From an uncultured Ruminococcus sp. (GTDB lineage Bacteria; Bacillota; Clostridia; Oscillospirales; Ruminococcaceae): a DNA stretch of 64,000 bases. The stretch is from assembly GCA_945868475.1 (NCBI GenBank), contig CAMBLM010000006.1:1-64000 (forward strand), in the 5' to 3' direction. The notes under the pieces are model-generated. The model searched no databases. It saw nothing but the letters and a program-made list of their open reading frames with translations, and had not been told where the DNA came from. This document shows, piece after piece, positions 33,647 to 42,716 of this stretch. Position numbers and translations under genes: made by a program. Positions within the stretch are counted from its first letter, which is position 1, and the number at the start of each line of letters is the position of its first letter.

Positions 33647-34009
33647 TTAATTCGGAATGCGGAATTCGGAATTATTCATGTTCCGTTAATTCGTCATAAA
33701 AAATGATAAACCTTGTAGGGGACGGGTTTCCCGTCCCGATTGCGTATCGACGCATTTTTAACAAACGCAAATAACAAAACAGACCTATTTCATTGGAATG
33801 ATTCCTTTGAAATAGGTCTGTTCTTTTATTGCCAACCGTCTTTCGGCGGCGGGACGGGCGACCCGTCCCCTACAATGGTTTACCACAAAATCGTGTATTG
33901 GAATTGTGTGTTACATCGGGCGGATATAGAATCCGCCCCTACAGTTATATTGTCTTTCACGCAGCAGCGAAGCATAATTCCGCATTACGCATTACGAATT
34001 ACGCATTAA
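33647..34009. mobile_element. Heptad-bounded intergenic element with internal hairpin terminator
   Basis: The left end (TTAAT plus three KCGGAAT units, 33647-33673) and right end (34-bp, 33976-34009, four units) are imperfect inverted repeats. In order inside: GGGACGGGTTTCCCGTCCC (about 33720-33738), a perfect 15-bp stem (33778-33792 with 33808-33822, terminator-like on both strands), GGGACGGGCGACCCGTCCC (about 33851-33870) and a GGGCGGATATAGAATCCGCCC hairpin (about 33919-33940). It fills the gap between the convergent 33355 gene and cheB. Confidence 0.85.
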
Positions 34010-34013
34010 ACCT

Positions 34014-35129
34014 TTACCTCCAGCCGCCCGCAAGCTTGTGGACGAGTGCAGCACCTATCTTTGAAAGCGGCAGCTGCTCCGTGCAAGCACCGAGCTTGTA
34101 TGCCTCCATCGGCATACCGTAAACAACGCAGCTTTCCTTGTCCTGACCTATCGTGTAAGCGCCTTTTTGGTGTATTTTCAGCAGACCTCTTGCGCCGTCA
34201 GCACCCATTCCCGTGAGAAGCGCGGCCGCTGTCTTTGCTCCGACCGTTTCTGCAACGCTGCTGAAAAGCACATCGACCGACGGGCAGTGTCCCGAAACCT
34301 TTTCACCCTCGTAGCACTTTACAAAATAGCCTTTGGCGTCCTTTTTCAATTCAAGCTGAACTCCGCCTGCACCGATCATGCAGTCGCCCTGCATTACCCT
34401 TGCACCGTCGAACGCCTCACGCACACGGACAGCGCAGCTTTTATCGAGCCGCTCCGCATACATTCGCGTAAAAACGGGCGGCATGTGTTGAACAACAACA
34501 ACGGGCGGCATATTTTCGGGAAACGCTTTTATAACACATTCGAGTGCATCCGTTCCTCCCGTTGAAGCACCGAGAGCCACAACGTAGCCCTCCGCCGCAC
34601 GTTTGTCGAGCATAGCTATATCTGCCTTGTCGGGCAGCTCGGGTACAGCCTTTTTCAGCGTGTTTGAAGTCTGCTCGGGAGGAGCGTAAAGTCCGTCTGC
34701 CGCCTTTGCAGGCGCAGTCCTTTTCCTGTAATTTGCAGGGTTTCCTGCCGCGATGATAGCCTTTGTCGCAATAATGCTCGCGAAAGTTCCGAACTCGTTG
34801 TTTCGGCTCGGCTTGAGCATAAAATCCGCCGCGCCTGCCTTTTTTGCATCGGCTTCGGCGAAATTACCGTTCGCCGTGATCATTATGCACGGCACGGGGT
34901 ACTGCGACATAAGCTCTTTGACAAACTCAAAGCCGTTCATCTTCGGCATTTCAACGTCGATTATCATAACATCGGGCTTCAGCTCGGAAACCATATCCTT
35001 TGCTTCAAAAGCATCGCTTGCCGTACCCACAACTTCGAGTGAACGGCTCTCGGACAGCTTCTGCGCGAGTGCTTCGCGAAAAAGCCGCGAATCATCAACG
35101 ATTATCAGTTTTTTCTTATTAATACTCAT
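34014..35129 (-). CDS. cheB: Chemotaxis protein-glutamate methylesterase CheB
   Basis: A 371-aa response regulator enzyme that removes methyl groups from, and deamidates, chemoreceptors when phosphorylated by CheA. The receiver domain has LIIVDDSRLF and phospho-Asp58 in VMIIDVEMPKMNG. The methylesterase domain (about 180-365) has the catalytic triad regions GASTGGTDALE (Ser), VVQHMPPVFTRMYAERLD (His) and LLTGMGADGARG (Asp). It is last in the cheA-cheW-cheR-cheB operon. The RBS is weak. Confidence 0.96.
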   Translation of the reverse strand: MSINKKKLIIVDDSRLFREALAQKLSESRSLEVVGTASDAFEAKDMVSELKPDVMIIDVEMPKMNGFEFVKELMSQYPVPCIMITANGNFAEADAKKAGAADFMLKPSRNNEFGTFASIIATKAIIAAGNPANYRKRTAPAKAADGLYAPPEQTSNTLKKAVPELPDKADIAMLDKRAAEGYVVALGASTGGTDALECVIKAFPENMPPVVVVQHMPPVFTRMYAERLDKSCAVRVREAFDGARVMQGDCMIGAGGVQLELKKDAKGYFVKCYEGEKVSGHCPSVDVLFSSVAETVGAKTAAALLTGMGADGARGLLKIHQKGAYTIGQDKESCVVYGMPMEAYKLGACTEQLPLSKIGAALVHKLAGGWR

Positions 35130-35162
35130 AGAATATATTTATGAAAGCCTAAATGTTGGCTC

Positions 35163-35984
35163 TCATACCTTTTTGTCGCTGCTAATTTTTCTGTAAACGG
35201 CAGGCTTTATGTAGGTATAGCGTGTGCCTTTTCCCACGCTTTCGGCGTGTCCGACATAGAGATAACCGCCCTCTTTGGTAACATCGTAGAAGCGTTCAAC
35301 AAGGGCATTCTTAGTGTCCATTTCAAAATAGATCATAACGTTTCGGCAGCTTATGAGATCGTATTTTCTTCCGACGGGTATCTTATCCATAAGATTGAAC
35401 TGGCGGAATTCGATCATCCTGCGAAGCTTATCCGATGCCTGATAGGTGTTCGCATCAAGCTTGGTGAAATACTTCGTCACCCAAGCCGCAGGAACGTCTT
35501 TCATCTGGTCGGCAGTGTAAACTCCCGAAGAAGCCGCCGCAAGAACATCGGTGTCAAGGTCGGTCGCAAGTATGCGTATCACCCAGCCCTTGCCTGCGAA
35601 GTATTCATTTATCGTCATTGCAAGGGTGTAAGGCTCCTGACCCGTGGACGAAGCGGCACACCAGACGTTGAGCGTTTTATCCTTGTTCGTCTTTTCAAAA
35701 TAAGGCAGAAGTGTTGTCTTCAGATACTCGAAATGCTCGGGTTCACGCATAAAATATGTGTGGTTCGTGGTCAGCTTGTTGACAAGCTGCATCGTTTCCT
35801 TTCCCGTCTTATCGGCAAAAGCAAAATCGATGAACTCCTTGAAGCTCTTGAATCCGCGCGAGGAAACCATGTTTGAAAGTCTGCCCTCGATAAGAACTCT
35901 TTTCTTTTCAAGATTTATCCCGTAGTTTTTCTTCATAAAATCTACAAGACGGTAAAAATCATCATCTGTAAGTTTAAGCAGCAT
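35163..35984 (-). CDS. cheR: Chemotaxis protein methyltransferase CheR
   Basis: A 273-aa SAM-dependent enzyme that methylates glutamates on chemoreceptors. The N-terminal helical domain includes NYGINLEKKRVLIEGRL. The catalytic domain has NVWCAASSTGQEPYTLAM (SAM motif I), RILATDLDTDVL and LISCRNVMIYFE. It is followed 33 bases later by cheB, its opposing enzyme, and preceded by cheW. No C-terminal TPR or pentapeptide-binding extension is present. Confidence 0.96.
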   Translation of the reverse strand: MLLKLTDDDFYRLVDFMKKNYGINLEKKRVLIEGRLSNMVSSRGFKSFKEFIDFAFADKTGKETMQLVNKLTTNHTYFMREPEHFEYLKTTLLPYFEKTNKDKTLNVWCAASSTGQEPYTLAMTINEYFAGKGWVIRILATDLDTDVLAAASSGVYTADQMKDVPAAWVTKYFTKLDANTYQASDKLRRMIEFRQFNLMDKIPVGRKYDLISCRNVMIYFEMDTKNALVERFYDVTKEGGYLYVGHAESVGKGTRYTYIKPAVYRKISSDKKV

Positions 35985-36026
35985 TTTATTTTTGCTCCGT
36001 GAAAAATTAGTTATTCATAATGAATA

Positions 36027-36500
36027 TTATTCATTTGCAACGAGCTTATGACAGTCGAGAAGAAGCTTTATCTCGTCCTCGAAGTTGATAATGCTCTTTA
36101 TATAGTGGTTGGCGTTGACGTTCTTGCTGTCAGGAACTTTGCTGATAATGTTCTTGTCGGCAACGATAACTTCCTGAACGCGGTCAACGATAACGCCCAC
36201 CTGCTCGCCGCTCTCAAATTCGAGGACGATGATACAGGTCCTGTCGTCGTAAGGGATCTCTTCCATTCCGAAGCGTTTTCTGATGCTGATAACGGGGACG
36301 ATCTTACCGCGGAGGTTGATAACGCCCTTTATGTAGTCGGGTATCTTCGGAACGACTGTTATCTGTTCAATGCTGATGATCTCGTTGATGAACTCGATCT
36401 CAATGCCGTATGTTTTTTCGCCGATGGTGAAGAAAAGGATCTCCGTTCCGTCAGCGGTAAAGGTCTTTTTCTTATCGGCGTTATAAATTTCATCGCTCAT
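36027..36500 (-). CDS. cheW: Chemotaxis coupling protein CheW
   Basis: A 157-aa adaptor that links CheA to receptor arrays. It is a single CheW domain with ILFFTIGEKTYGIEIEFINEIISI, the receptor/kinase-contact motif PDYIKGVINLRGKIVPVISIR and VGVIVDRVQEVI. I prefer ATG 36500 because AGGAAG is 9 bases upstream; an ATG three codons earlier is too close to it. It is the second gene of the che operon. Confidence 0.95.
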   Translation of the reverse strand: MSDEIYNADKKKTFTADGTEILFFTIGEKTYGIEIEFINEIISIEQITVVPKIPDYIKGVINLRGKIVPVISIRKRFGMEEIPYDDRTCIIVLEFESGEQVGVIVDRVQEVIVADKNIISKVPDSKNVNANHYIKSIINFEDEIKLLLDCHKLVANE

Positions 36501-36582
36501 TTTATTCATCTTCCTTTGAGTTATTCGGGACTGTATCAGAGCTCCCGTAGGCTCTTTATCAAATGCGGTCCAAAGTGTTCAA

Positions 36583-38997
36583 TCAGAATCCGCCGAGGAT
36601 ATTTGCAACATCGAGAATGATGGTGATAGAACCATCGCCGAGGATAGAACAGCCTGCCATACCGTTCTGCTTAACATTGAAGTTGTTGAGGAGTGAAGAG
36701 AACGGCTTAACAACTACCTGCTGTTCACCGATAAGCTCATCTGCGAAGATACAAGCACACTTGCCCTCTGCTTCGGCGAGGATAACGATGCCCTCGCAAA
36801 GGTCTGTCGTCTTGGGTTCAAGGTCATAGATATCATAAAGTCTGATAAGTGGGAAACATTCGCCTCTTATCATTATCATTTCCTTGCCGTCAGTATCCTT
36901 GATAAGCTGGTTAGGCTTTACCTTGAAGGATTCTCTGATAGAATTTATCGGGATAGTGAAGATAGACTGACCGACGGAAACTTCCATACCGTCAACAATG
37001 GAGAGTGAAAGCGGTATCTTGATGATGAACTGGCTTCCCTCGCCCCACTTCGAGTCAACGGAAACCGAGCCGCCGACCTTTTCGATGTTCTTCTTAACAA
37101 CGTCCATTCCGACGCCTCTGCCCGAGTATTCCGTTACCTGCTCGTTAGTGGAGAAGCCGGGGAGCATTATCATATTGTATATTTCTTTATCAGTATATTC
37201 ATTTATAGGCTTTGTAAGAAGTCCGTTCTTTTCAGCCTTTTCAACGACTTTCTGAGCATTGATGCCTGCGCCGTCATCGGCAACAACGATGATAACTTCG
37301 TTTGAGGAATTATATGCGGAAAGGGTGATCTTGCCCTTTGCAGGCTTGCCCCTTGCGATTCTGTCCTCAACGTGTTCCTCGATGCCGTGATCCATGGAGT
37401 TTCTTACCATGTGCATAAGAGGGTCGTTGAGCTGGTCGATGATGGACTTGTCCACTTCTGTTTCTTCGCCCTCGAACACAAGGTCAACATCCTTGCCGAG
37501 CTTGACTTTCATATCACGGACGATACGTGTCATCTTGTTGAACGCGCCCGAAATAGGAACCATTCGTATCGACATAACAGTGTCCTGAAGCTCGGAATTG
37601 AGCTTTCTGAGCTGACGTGCGGATTTCTGGAAGTTGTCAAGGCGAAGACCCTTTAAGTCGGGGTTGGAAGTTACCATAGCTTCGGTGATAACAATTTCGC
37701 CGACGAGGTCAAGAAGCGTATCGAGCTTGTTGAGGTTTACCGAAATAAGCGACTGCTTTGCACCCGAACCCTTGTTGCCGAGCATATTATTGATCTGCTC
37801 AACGGATTTCTTTTCGGGCTGTGCGGCAGGCTTAGCGGCAGGTGCAGACGCCGAAACGGCTGACTGTGCATGCGCGGCTGTCGGAGCAGCCTGTGCGGAA
37901 GCTGCGGCAGGTGCAGCGGTAGGAGTGCTGTCGGAGGAAAGGATCTCACAGCATTTTACATTCGGGCTGCCGTTTATTGCGCGGATAACGCCCTTTGGGT
38001 CGTCCGCTTCAAAGTGTATCATAAAGCCGTTGTCAATGATAGTCTGTGCTGTTGCGGAGTTTTCTTCAATATCCGCAGGCTCGTATGAGAGCGACTTGCA
38101 CTTGTCCTTGATGTTGTTGATAACGATGAGCGCACGAAGATTTTCCATCTTGCAGTCTTCCTCAAACGTTACCTTTACATTGATCTTGCCGACAAGCTCT
38201 ACAACTCTGCCTCTTTCGGTTATCTGATAGGACTTTACGTTTGAACATTCGCCGATAAGTCCGATAACGCTGTCGATATCCATGTCGGAGGACGGCTTGA
38301 ACTTAACGATGAAACCGTTCTCGATTATATCCTTTGCGGTTTCGGGGTTGGTTTCGATATCGGCAGGGATATATTCAAGCTTTTCACAATCCTCTGCGAT
38401 CTTGTTTACAACGAGGAGCGCACGGAGATTCTCCATTTTGCAGTCATCGTCAAAAATTACCTTTACAGTGGTAAGATCGCCGTCAGCGGCCGTTGCTGCG
38501 GCAGGTGCGCTTGTCTGTGCAGGAGCGGAAGCTGTCGGAGCTGATGCAGCGGGAGCAGCAGGTGCAGCCGCAGGAGCAGGAGCACCGCCTTTAAGTACAG
38601 CGGCGAACGCCTCGATCTTCTGCATTATCGCTGTGAAGTCAGTCGGTGTGTATTCGTCCTCCTGGATAAGCTCGATCTCGGCTTTGAGGAGGTCGGACGC
38701 GGAGAAAAGGATATCATAAAGCGCGTTCATATCGGAGATAACGGGGTTTTCCTCACGGATAACATAGAACATATCCTCGATGCTGTGCGCTAACTTTGAC
38801 ATATTGTCAAGACCCATCATTGCAGACGAGCCTTTTATAGTATGCATCGTTCGGAAAATTTCGTTGATCTCTTCGGACGAGAATGAATGCTCGCTCTCGG
38901 TCTTCATAAGTATCTGGTCAAGCTGTTCAAGTAAGGAAGTGGTCTCGAATATATACACATCGACCATTGATTCCATACCGGCTTCAAATTTTGCCAT
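36583..38997 (-). CDS. cheA: Chemotaxis histidine kinase CheA with duplicated P2 domain
   Basis: An 804-aa cytoplasmic kinase that phosphorylates CheY and CheB. The P1 Hpt domain carries the phospho-acceptor His52 in FRTMHTIKGSSAMMG. Two homologous P2-type modules follow at about 177-258 and 272-353, both starting with a DCKMENLRAL core, separated and flanked by Ala/Pro-rich linkers. The dimerisation helix pair begins near 415. The ATPase domain has MRNSMDHGIE, VADDGAGI and GRGVGMDVVKKNI, and a CheW-like P5 domain ends the protein. It is longer than the usual ~650-700 aa because of the extra P2. It is the first gene of the che operon. Confidence 0.96.
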   Translation of the reverse strand: MAKFEAGMESMVDVYIFETTSLLEQLDQILMKTESEHSFSSEEINEIFRTMHTIKGSSAMMGLDNMSKLAHSIEDMFYVIREENPVISDMNALYDILFSASDLLKAEIELIQEDEYTPTDFTAIMQKIEAFAAVLKGGAPAPAAAPAAPAASAPTASAPAQTSAPAAATAADGDLTTVKVIFDDDCKMENLRALLVVNKIAEDCEKLEYIPADIETNPETAKDIIENGFIVKFKPSSDMDIDSVIGLIGECSNVKSYQITERGRVVELVGKINVKVTFEEDCKMENLRALIVINNIKDKCKSLSYEPADIEENSATAQTIIDNGFMIHFEADDPKGVIRAINGSPNVKCCEILSSDSTPTAAPAAASAQAAPTAAHAQSAVSASAPAAKPAAQPEKKSVEQINNMLGNKGSGAKQSLISVNLNKLDTLLDLVGEIVITEAMVTSNPDLKGLRLDNFQKSARQLRKLNSELQDTVMSIRMVPISGAFNKMTRIVRDMKVKLGKDVDLVFEGEETEVDKSIIDQLNDPLMHMVRNSMDHGIEEHVEDRIARGKPAKGKITLSAYNSSNEVIIVVADDGAGINAQKVVEKAEKNGLLTKPINEYTDKEIYNMIMLPGFSTNEQVTEYSGRGVGMDVVKKNIEKVGGSVSVDSKWGEGSQFIIKIPLSLSIVDGMEVSVGQSIFTIPINSIRESFKVKPNQLIKDTDGKEMIMIRGECFPLIRLYDIYDLEPKTTDLCEGIVILAEAEGKCACIFADELIGEQQVVVKPFSSLLNNFNVKQNGMAGCSILGDGSITIILDVANILGGF

Positions 38998-39375
38998 ATT
39001 TAAGCACCTACCTGTTAAATAAATATAAAAATCTTATTGAAATGTATTGCTGTTCGGTAAAAATTGTGTTATAATGGTATCTGAACATTTGAATGAAGCT
39101 GAAATACCAACTCCGAGCCATTATTATTCACAATATATACATTATACAATATTTTTCCCGTCTTAACAAGGCTTTTGCAGGAGAACTTTGCCGCTGTTTT
39201 TAGTATATTCTGCACAAAAATCAATACTCTGATTTTAAAAATCAGCAATCAAAAAGCAGACTTTGCAATTACAAAAATCAATGTGGAAAACTCAAAAATT
39301 ATGTGCATTTTGCACAAATCAAAATATAAACCTTACCCCTTTGACAGAATAAAAATCATTAAGGAGCGATAGAGA
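38998..39375. other. Divergent control region between cheA and the FliK-like gene
   Basis: 378 AT-rich bases. A plus-strand promoter candidate is at 39047-39075. For the minus strand I find no convincing -35/-10 pair for cheA. The stretch 39180-39360 is A-rich with no stable hairpin, forming a long leader for the FliK-like gene. Confidence 0.5.
39047..39075 (+). promoter_or_regulatory. Predicted promoter of the FliK-like/FlhB-like operon
   Basis: A weak TTGCTG (39047-39052), a 17-bp spacer and a perfect TATAAT (39070-39075). It implies a leader of about 295 bases. Confidence 0.5.
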
Positions 39376-41505
39376 ATGTCCGATCTGCTTAATATTACAA
39401 CCCCTGTTGCGCCTAAGAACTATGATTTTTCGCCGAAAAACAACCCTCAGCAGACCCAGACCGACCAGGTATTCAACCTCGGCGACACCACAAAGGTGCA
39501 GAAATCGACAGAGCGCGATCAGGAATATGCCAATCAGGACAATAAGGACGGCTCGGTCCTCAATACCGATATCACACCTGCCAAAGACCCTGCCGCAGGG
39601 ATAAACGTTCTCCGCTCTATCATCGGTGAAGAAACAATGGCAGCACTGCGTGAGAGTGGTTCTGCCGATATCCTCAACAAGGTGACGGAATTCGCCAACG
39701 AGGTCATGCTCAAGCCTGCAAACGTTTCGGGCGATATGATAGCACAGGAGAAGCAGTCAACAGCATTCAGCGACCCTATCTGGGGCGATATGAAAGATAT
39801 GCTTATGAAAACGGGTTCAAGCGATGTCGGCGAGGCTGTTTTGCAGTTCACCAAAGCCGCCGCAGACGCTTCCGCCCGTGACAGCATAGTAACCTCCGTT
39901 GCGGAAAATCTGCGTTATCTCTCCGACACAGCCGCACCGACACGCTCGCTTGCGCAGCGGCTCACCGAGCTTGCGGACGGACTGACAAAGGATAACTTTA
40001 ATGAAATGAAAGGCGAGATGCTCTCTCTCCTTGACGAGCTTCGCGGAAGCCTTCTTATGAACGACAAGACCGAGAACCTCATTTCGCTCGCAATATACAA
40101 CATTTCGCGCTTCAACGGAAGCACCTCGGCGCTCGGCGAAAGCTTCAACGCCATTCTCGATATGACCCCGAATCAGGAGCAGGCGGACGCTCTCCGTCAG
40201 CTTTTTATGAATTACATAGAAAATGCCGACTTGCCGACCGATATAAAGCTTGCATCGCTGAATACTATCGTCCAAGGCTCGGCTTCGCCGTTCAGTTCGC
40301 TTTCGCTCTTAGCGGAAAAAGTCGGTGCGGCTCTCAATGAATCGACTGTTCCATTGGAGCTTCTTATGAAAAATGCAGAGAATATCGCCTCGGACGGCGG
40401 ACTTGATTCTCTGCGTCAGCTGTTCTCGCAGATGCTCCCATCGTCAATGAGCGGCGCACTAAACAATATTCTTAAAAGCTACGATTCAACAGGCAACGTG
40501 GCTTCGCTCATCGACCGACTCAGCATTATGATAAACTCCGTCGATGATATGGACAAGAAAACCATGCTCGCCGACAAGACAAACGAAATTCTCGCAAATC
40601 TGCCTTTCCTCGAGAAAGACGTTTCGTTCGCTTCGGACTCGATTTTAAATCAGCAGTCGCTTATTTTACTATCGCAGAAGCTCGGCACGAACCTCAACGA
40701 AGCACTTGCCGCAACAACACCGCAGCGCCTTTCAGCTATGCTTTCGACTATCGAAACGCAGTCGGGTTCGGCTTCGATAAGAAACGTCTTTGGATCTATA
40801 CTTCCCCAGTCCGAGCTTAACGAACTCAACCTTATCCTGCGAAGCTTCAATGCAACGGGCGACCTCAACAAGCTTATCGATAATCTGAGCATTGCGCTCA
40901 ATTCCGTCAGCGATATGGATAAGAAAATTATCCTTGCGCAAAGTATAAATCAGATGCTGAGCGGATTGACCTCCGCGGACGGGATAAAATACAAACCGCC
41001 GACATCAATGGAAAATCTTATGGATTTTCTATCAAAGAATATCAACGATTCCTCGCTCAAATCACTTTCGTCAATGAGCCGTTCGGATATGATGCAGGGA
41101 TTTCTCTCCACTCCGGGAGCAATGACTCCCCTGCTCCACTTCCTCGTCCCGATAAACGACAACGGCTTCAAGGCTTTCGGCGAGCTTTGGGCAGACCCGG
41201 ATGCAGAAAGCCGAACAGCAGGCGAAGATTCACGTCAGATGTTCCTCTGCTTTGAGATCGAGGACGTCGGATACTTTGAACTTGAACTTCGCTCTTACGG
41301 AAAAAAGCTGAATGTTTCGCTCCTCTGTCCGCCGGGAACGGAGAGCGTTTTCAAGCCCCTGCGCGACAGCATACCGAAAATAGCTTCGGCAAGCGGATAT
41401 TCCATGGAGAATACGACTGTCGGAACGGTCGTAAAGCGGCGCGATCTTACACAGGTCTTCCCGAAAATTCGTGAAAAAAGGAGCGGTCTGAATGTCAAGA
41501 TATAG
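39376..41505 (+). CDS. FliK-like (YlqG-type) protein with internal repeats
   Basis: A 709-aa protein. The last ~100 residues (FEIEDVGYFELELRSYGKKLNVSL onward) resemble the C-terminal domain of flagellar hook-length control protein FliK and Bacillus YlqG. The N-terminal third is polar. Between about 330 and 560 two ~140-residue units repeat, each with a SILP-type, LNLILRSF/ALNNILKSY and SDMDKK motif. The next gene encodes the FlhB C-terminal-like partner, which settles the assignment. RBS AAGGAG. No signal peptide or membrane segment. Function outside flagella is unknown. Confidence 0.72.
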   Translation: MSDLLNITTPVAPKNYDFSPKNNPQQTQTDQVFNLGDTTKVQKSTERDQEYANQDNKDGSVLNTDITPAKDPAAGINVLRSIIGEETMAALRESGSADILNKVTEFANEVMLKPANVSGDMIAQEKQSTAFSDPIWGDMKDMLMKTGSSDVGEAVLQFTKAAADASARDSIVTSVAENLRYLSDTAAPTRSLAQRLTELADGLTKDNFNEMKGEMLSLLDELRGSLLMNDKTENLISLAIYNISRFNGSTSALGESFNAILDMTPNQEQADALRQLFMNYIENADLPTDIKLASLNTIVQGSASPFSSLSLLAEKVGAALNESTVPLELLMKNAENIASDGGLDSLRQLFSQMLPSSMSGALNNILKSYDSTGNVASLIDRLSIMINSVDDMDKKTMLADKTNEILANLPFLEKDVSFASDSILNQQSLILLSQKLGTNLNEALAATTPQRLSAMLSTIETQSGSASIRNVFGSILPQSELNELNLILRSFNATGDLNKLIDNLSIALNSVSDMDKKIILAQSINQMLSGLTSADGIKYKPPTSMENLMDFLSKNINDSSLKSLSSMSRSDMMQGFLSTPGAMTPLLHFLVPINDNGFKAFGELWADPDAESRTAGEDSRQMFLCFEIEDVGYFELELRSYGKKLNVSLLCPPGTESVFKPLRDSIPKIASASGYSMENTTVGTVVKRRDLTQVFPKIREKRSGLNVKI

Positions 41506-41773
41506 AAAGCCTATCACAAACGGCGCGGCAGTCGCCCTTAAATACAATCCCGAACAGGACTACTCCCCCGTTGTTGTTGCATCGGGCCACGGCAAGGTCG
41601 CAGAACGCATCATAAACCTTGCGGAGGAAAACGGCGTCCCCGTTTACCGCGACGATTCCACCGCGGCAATGCTGACAATGCTTAGCGTAGGCGAGGGTAT
41701 CCCTCCCGAGCTTTATCAGGTCGTTGCAGGGATATATGTTCAGGTCGTTGCGCTTGCAAAGAAGCAGTTTTAA
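41492..41773 (+). CDS. FlhB C-terminal-like export-switch protein (YlqH/FlhB2 type)
   Basis: A 93-aa protein equal to the cytoplasmic domain of FlhB/YscU export-gate proteins without the membrane part. NGAAVALKYNPEQDYSPVVVASGHGKVAERI is the typical block. The autocleavage N-P-T-H motif is not present; V-V-A-S-G-H occupies the region after the A-L-x-Y strand. It overlaps the FliK-like gene by 14 bases, with AAGGAG inside that gene. Such pairs (YlqG/YlqH in Bacillus) exist without a known role. Confidence 0.88.
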   Translation: MSRYRKPITNGAAVALKYNPEQDYSPVVVASGHGKVAERIINLAEENGVPVYRDDSTAAMLTMLSVGEGIPPELYQVVAGIYVQVVALAKKQF

Positions 41774-41794
41774 ATACATATAAAAGGACATAAT

Positions 41795-42697
41795 ATGAAA
41801 CGAACAGCCTTGATATTCACAGTGGCAATGCTTATGCTGACCGCCTGCAATACAACCGATGAAAAGGTATCTTACGAAACCTCAGTTCCCGATGAAACAT
41901 CAAACTCAACCGATTTCTCCGTTTCTGCGGAAACCTCGGCTCTGACCTCTTCGGAAACGTCCGAAACGGAAGCTTTGTCGGAAACATTTTTTACTGCACA
42001 AGCCGAAACCTCCGCTTCATCAGCTTCAACAGCGGAAGTTTCGCTTGAAGCGGTTTCCTCCGACAAAGCCGAGGAAAAGGTCTGCACCTGCCCGACAGAA
42101 TGGCAGCACCAATATTCGGAATATCTCAACAGCCTTGATTTTCTCAAAGGCGGCGTTTATCTCGGCGACATAAACGGTGATGATATCCCCGAAGCGGTGA
42201 TAGAGATAAATCCTTATGAAATGACGGATATCCTTTATTTCAACGATGACGGTATGCAGATCTTACAGCTTTGGACAACATCGGTCTGGGGCAGTGTCCG
42301 CTATATCCCCGACACAATGCAGATACTTTTCCAGCCAATGCGCGGACACACTTGGGGAACTTACGGCTATACGGAATACTATCTTTACGGCTGGAACGGC
42401 TCGGACTTTGAAGTCGTTTCGACATTGTTCCGTGAGTCGGGAATATATTATACCGATGAGGACGGAACAGAACACGCTGAACTCGGTCAGACTTATATTG
42501 ACGGAGTTGAGGTTGACAGCGATACTTTTGAAGAAAAACTTGCGGAATATCAAAAGCTTGAACAGGACAACAGCTATTTTCCCGTTGCTTATATCTGCGA
42601 TTATGATTATAATCAAAATCCCGATATGGATAGCGTGAAAAATTATATAAAAACAAACTTCCCCTGTTTTGACAACCGGGTGCTTTTAGAAAATTAA
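41795..42697 (+). CDS. Lipoprotein with Ser/Thr/Glu-rich linker, unknown function
   Basis: A 300-aa lipoprotein: signal peptide with lipobox LTAC (Cys18), then a low-complexity linker rich in Ser, Thr, Glu and Ala (about 20-95). The C-terminal domain starts at CTCPTEWQHQYSEYL. A GDINGDDIPEAVIEI segment (about residue 125) fits a D-x-N-x-D calcium loop, and several Trp/Tyr-rich strands follow. No family recognised. It starts 21 bases after the FlhB-like gene and is probably in its operon. Confidence 0.82.
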   Translation: MKRTALIFTVAMLMLTACNTTDEKVSYETSVPDETSNSTDFSVSAETSALTSSETSETEALSETFFTAQAETSASSASTAEVSLEAVSSDKAEEKVCTCPTEWQHQYSEYLNSLDFLKGGVYLGDINGDDIPEAVIEINPYEMTDILYFNDDGMQILQLWTTSVWGSVRYIPDTMQILFQPMRGHTWGTYGYTEYYLYGWNGSDFEVVSTLFRESGIYYTDEDGTEHAELGQTYIDGVEVDSDTFEEKLAEYQKLEQDNSYFPVAYICDYDYNQNPDMDSVKNYIKTNFPCFDNRVLLEN

Positions 42698-42716
42698 CGA
42701 AAGGATACTATTATAT

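Noticed and set aside
39376-41773. Taking the FliK-like and FlhB-like genes as proof of flagella
   Set aside because: The FlhB-like protein lacks the membrane domain and no other flagellar gene is in the window; motility cannot be claimed.
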